9,312 bases of DNA. Source: UBA3941 sp035647175. Lineage in GTDB: Bacteria; Bacillota; Clostridia; Caldicoprobacterales; UBA3941. This document shows, piece by piece, positions 6,829-9,312 of the stretch. The stretch spans positions 1-9,312 of the forward strand of contig DASRNX010000161.1 of NCBI GenBank assembly GCA_035647175.1. Direction: 5' to 3'. The position numbers were made by a program, and so were the translations under genes. Every line of letters starts with the position of its first letter. The stretch's first letter is position 1. The notes under the pieces were generated by a model. That model had not been told where the DNA came from. It did not search any database and saw only the letters and a program-made list of their open reading frames with translations.

Positions 6829-8988
6829 TTGGTTGAGGAGTATATTACTAAATACATGGATGATACGGCGAAAATCTACGAAAAGTATGGCATCTATGAA
6901 AAGCTAAGCGCCCATATAAACTATTTAGACGGATATGGGGAATATATAGAGAGTATAAAGGATAAAGCCGACGAGATGCTGACCTTTTCGATATTTTTTA
7001 AAAAAGGCAGCTTCTCCTATAGAAACATATTGAAAACCCCGGGAGATTATCAGCACCTTAGGGGCATTCCGATAAAACTAGGAATCGAGGAAGGTATAAT
7101 AGCCGCGACCAATTTTAGAATTGCCGATATCTTGGTGATAATTTTCACCTTTCTAGTCTGCGCTTTACTTTTTTGGCATGAGAAAGAAAACGGAATTTTT
7201 AACCTTATAAAGTCCTGCAAGAATGGCAGGACAGGGGCTATAGCCGCAAAGCTTATGGCGACGGGACTGGTATGCATCCTATCGGCCGTTATTTTGTATG
7301 GATCTGTATTCTGTATCTCCGGGTGGATATTTGGCTTTGGGGATACATCAAGATTCATACAGTCCATGCCTTATTTTGAAAAATCCAATCTCTTGTTAAC
7401 CACCGGGCAGTACATAATGTTGTTTCTCATGGGCAAGGTTTCCGTTGTCCTTCTTATATCCCTTGTTTTCGCACTTCTATTTATGATGTTTGATAACAGT
7501 ACGAAGGTCTACCTTTCTATCATAGCTATACTGGCAGCAGGATATACGACCTACACATACATTATGCCCCTCTCACCCTTTAACATATTCAAATATATAA
7601 ATATATTTGCCTTTTTGGATATGGGCGATCTACTTGGCAGGTATAACAATATATCATTTTTCGGACTTCCTATAGGTAGGGTAACGATTTCCGGGATAGT
7701 AATTTTTGCCTCAATAATGTCTTTAAGTATAACGAACATTATGTTGTTCGCTGTACAGAGGAAGGCTACGACAAGGGATTCGTTTGGTCCTTTGGGTGAA
7801 AGGCTAAAGGGATTTTTATATCGCCGTTTCAAATGGCTTGGAAGCACCAGTCTAATCTGGCACGAATCCTATAAGTTAATGTTTTCAGGAGGGGCCATTC
7901 TTATAATATTATCCCTTATCTATATAGGGCATAGTGACCTTCTAAAGAAAGCACCGGAATCGGATTTCTATGAGATGGTCTATGACGGTTATATGGAAAA
8001 GTTGGAAGGCGCTATAACCCCTGAAAAGGAGACGTTTATCCTAAATGAGAGGGAATACTTTGAGACCTTAAGCGACAGACAGACAAGTCTAGGCGAAATG
8101 TATGAGAGCAACGAAATAACAAAAGCCCAATACGATATAGCTATGGCGGATATTGCCTCAAGTCAGGTCAGGGAAAGGGTGTTCAACGATATTGAAGAAC
8201 AATATCTATATCTCCTGGATCTTGAGGGAAGCGGAAGGACTGCCAGTTTTATAAACAGGATTAATTCCGATTATATATTCCATTATAAACAAAGGGATAT
8301 AAAAAATGCCTTGATCCTCTCGGCTATGATTATAATTGCTATTAGTACGGTTTTTTGTAGGGAATACAAGAATGATATGATCAATATCCTTCTTCCCACG
8401 AAAAATGGGCGGAGTGACCTATTTATCAGAAAGGTGATAGTGTCATCAGTTCTTGCTATACTTTTAACCCTGTTGGTATACTTGCCGGAGTATATAAATA
8501 TGCTTAAGTTCTATAATTTGGGTGATTATAGGGCATCCGTTCAAAGCATTCAAAGATTTAAAAACCTAGGGTCTATAAATATAGGGCCTAAAAACCTAAG
8601 GTATGTCAGTCCCGGCCCTAATGAAATAGGGCTTGGAAGCCCGGGCTTTAATATTTCAATAGGCGGGTTCATTGCCGCGAAATGGCTGGTGACTATTCTC
8701 GGTGCGGTATCCATGTCCTTATTTGTAATATTTATATCCATCATATCTAAAAGCCAGGCCATAACCGTTTTCATTGCGGCGCTTAGCATTATCGCCCCTA
8801 TTCTAATGGAGGCCCTGGGCATGGGAATCCTTAGATTCTTTTCCTATAATAATACTTTTCTTATCAACAATACCTTAGAGAAAGAAAAGGGGACGGGTAT
8901 TGCCATAGTTTACCTTCTGGGTATGGTACTGGTTACGGTTTGTATGACCCGCTTATCATATAAAAAGTACACCAGGATTAACCGATGA
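6829..8988 (+). CDS. Large ABC-2-type permease with two modules, N-terminus apparently incomplete
   Basis: This membrane protein of at least 719 aa is the likely transmembrane part of the ABC transporter encoded with the downstream ATPase. Module 1 has an outer loop (residues 1-97) and helices at about 99-116, 139-164, 192-220, 228-246 and 286-309. Module 2 starts with a helix at about 353-368, then a charged outer loop (369-490) and further helices (491-510, 535-552 and near the C-terminus). The modules are duplicated: EKENGIFNLIKSCKNGR (118-134) matches EYKNDMINILLPTKNGR (512-528). By this comparison module 1 lacks its first helix. The TTG at 6829 has no ribosome binding site, and protein-like sequence continues in frame upstream to the stop at 6760-6762 (IDKQLQFYNKNPE). 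No ATG, GTG or TTG start is found there; the only codon well placed after AAGGACAAGGG is ATA at 6784. The gene may be truncated or broken, or may use an unusual start. The substrate is unknown. Confidence 0.75.
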   Translation: MVEEYITKYMDDTAKIYEKYGIYEKLSAHINYLDGYGEYIESIKDKADEMLTFSIFFKKGSFSYRNILKTPGDYQHLRGIPIKLGIEEGIIAATNFRIADILVIIFTFLVCALLFWHEKENGIFNLIKSCKNGRTGAIAAKLMATGLVCILSAVILYGSVFCISGWIFGFGDTSRFIQSMPYFEKSNLLLTTGQYIMLFLMGKVSVVLLISLVFALLFMMFDNSTKVYLSIIAILAAGYTTYTYIMPLSPFNIFKYINIFAFLDMGDLLGRYNNISFFGLPIGRVTISGIVIFASIMSLSITNIMLFAVQRKATTRDSFGPLGERLKGFLYRRFKWLGSTSLIWHESYKLMFSGGAILIILSLIYIGHSDLLKKAPESDFYEMVYDGYMEKLEGAITPEKETFILNEREYFETLSDRQTSLGEMYESNEITKAQYDIAMADIASSQVRERVFNDIEEQYLYLLDLEGSGRTASFINRINSDYIFHYKQRDIKNALILSAMIIIAISTVFCREYKNDMINILLPTKNGRSDLFIRKVIVSSVLAILLTLLVYLPEYINMLKFYNLGDYRASVQSIQRFKNLGSINIGPKNLRYVSPGPNEIGLGSPGFNISIGGFIAAKWLVTILGAVSMSLFVIFISIISKSQAITVFIAALSIIAPILMEALGMGILRFFSYNNTFLINNTLEKEKGTGIAIVYLLGMVLVTVCMTRLSYKKYTRINR

Positions 8989-9056
8989 CCGTTAAAACCT
9001 GCCCAAATCCCTTATTTTTATGAAAGAGGATATGGTTTTTGTGATATATGTATCCG

Positions 9057-9072
9057 AAGTGGTACTCCACTT
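9057..9072 (+). other. Hairpin between permease and ATPase genes
   Basis: AAGTGG and CCACTT form a perfect 6-bp stem with a 4-base loop (TACT). It lies in the 161-bp gap between the two ABC genes. There is no adjacent T-run, so it is not a standard terminator. It could be an RNA processing or stability element that sets relative expression of the two genes, or it could be chance. Confidence 0.35.
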
Positions 9073-9137
9073 GACCCAAATTCCGGTGCAGGATGTTTAT
9101 CATAAAAGACCATAGAAGGAATCCCAGTTTTTTTATT

Positions 9138-9143
9138 GGAGGT
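9138..9143 (+). promoter_or_regulatory. Ribosome binding site of the ABC ATPase
   Basis: GGAGGT lies 6 bases before the GTG at 9150, a near-ideal arrangement. This chooses the GTG over an in-frame upstream ATG at 9093, which lacks a well-spaced site. Confidence 0.8.
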
Positions 9144-9149
9144 GTAGAG

Positions 9150-9312
9150 GTGATCTTATCCATAGACAGCGTATCAAAAACCTATCAAAAAGGTAGAAAG
9201 AAGGCCCTGGACAGCTTTAGCGCAGAGCTGACAGCCGGGGTATACGGATTGTTAGGCCCTAACGGGGCGGGAAAATCCACTCTGATGAACATTATAACGG
9301 ATAATATAAAAG
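9150..9312 (+). CDS. ABC transporter ATP-binding protein, 3' end outside window
   Basis: Only the first 54 codons are present. The protein starts ILSIDSVSKTYQKGRKKALD, the usual opening of an ABC-2-type exporter ATPase with the A-loop tyrosine at residue 12. It then has the Walker A motif GPNGAGKST at residues 36-44. The signature motif, Walker B and H-loop lie beyond the window. It follows the large permease by 161 bp on the same strand and is predicted to power it. The start is GTG at 9150, supported by GGAGGT and by the usual distance of about 35 residues to Walker A. The in-frame ATG at 9093 would add 19 residues that do not look like family sequence. Confidence 0.92.
   Translation, partial: MILSIDSVSKTYQKGRKKALDSFSAELTAGVYGLLGPNGAGKSTLMNIITDNIK

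Noticed and set aside
8559..8660. Repeat-like stretch within the permease (AAAAACCTA twice, CTATAAATATAG palindrome)
   Set aside because: It lies inside an intact coding frame, encoding a Gly/Pro/Asn-rich loop; the repeats are short and explained by the coding sequence.
9071..9103. Internal promoter (TTGACC ... TATCAT) for the ATPase gene
   Set aside because: The spacing is 21 bases, too long for a sigma-A promoter, and no better -10 fits.
9020..9115. Small ORF of about 31 codons between permease and ATPase
   Set aside because: There is no ribosome binding site at the right distance, and the other frames here are similarly open, so it is probably chance.

Overview
The window looks like chromosomal DNA of a low-GC Gram-positive anaerobe, most likely a member of the Clostridia (Bacillota). 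The basis is AT-rich intergenic DNA, heavy use of ATA, AGG and TTA codons, strong GGAGG-type ribosome binding sites, TTG/GTG starts, and the gene families present. I ran no composition or database analysis, so the taxon is an inference.

Layout: (1) 1-627 (+): the 3' part of a CPBP-family intramembrane protease, cut by the window edge. (2) 726-2141 (+): a membrane-anchored L,D-transpeptidase with a complete YkuD active site. (3) 2223-4784 (-), convergent with it: a two-gene operon of a BlaI/MecI repressor (TTG start at 4784) and an M56/BlaR1-type membrane metalloprotease, whose large outer domain is not a recognisable penicillin-binding domain. (4) 4785-5316: a 532-bp divergent regulatory region with two opposed promoters, a BlaI-like operator just downstream of each -10 box, an 8-bp tandem repeat and two inverted repeats. 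(5) 5317 to the window end (+): a lipoprotein with a Cys/His cluster, a large duplicated ABC-2-type permease that seems to lack its first membrane helix, and the first 54 codons of an ABC ATPase.

Interpretation: the near-identical operator cores (GTGACAAATGT) suggest that the BlaI-like protein represses both its own operon and the lipoprotein/ABC operon. The M56 protein would then sense an outside signal other than a classical beta-lactam acylation event and relieve repression. This makes a candidate one-component-pair envelope-stress module (sensor protease, repressor, lipoprotein, ABC exporter) beside a peptidoglycan cross-linking enzyme and a CPBP protease. The operator sharing is visible in the sequence. 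The signal, the transported substrate and any link to the transpeptidase are unknown.
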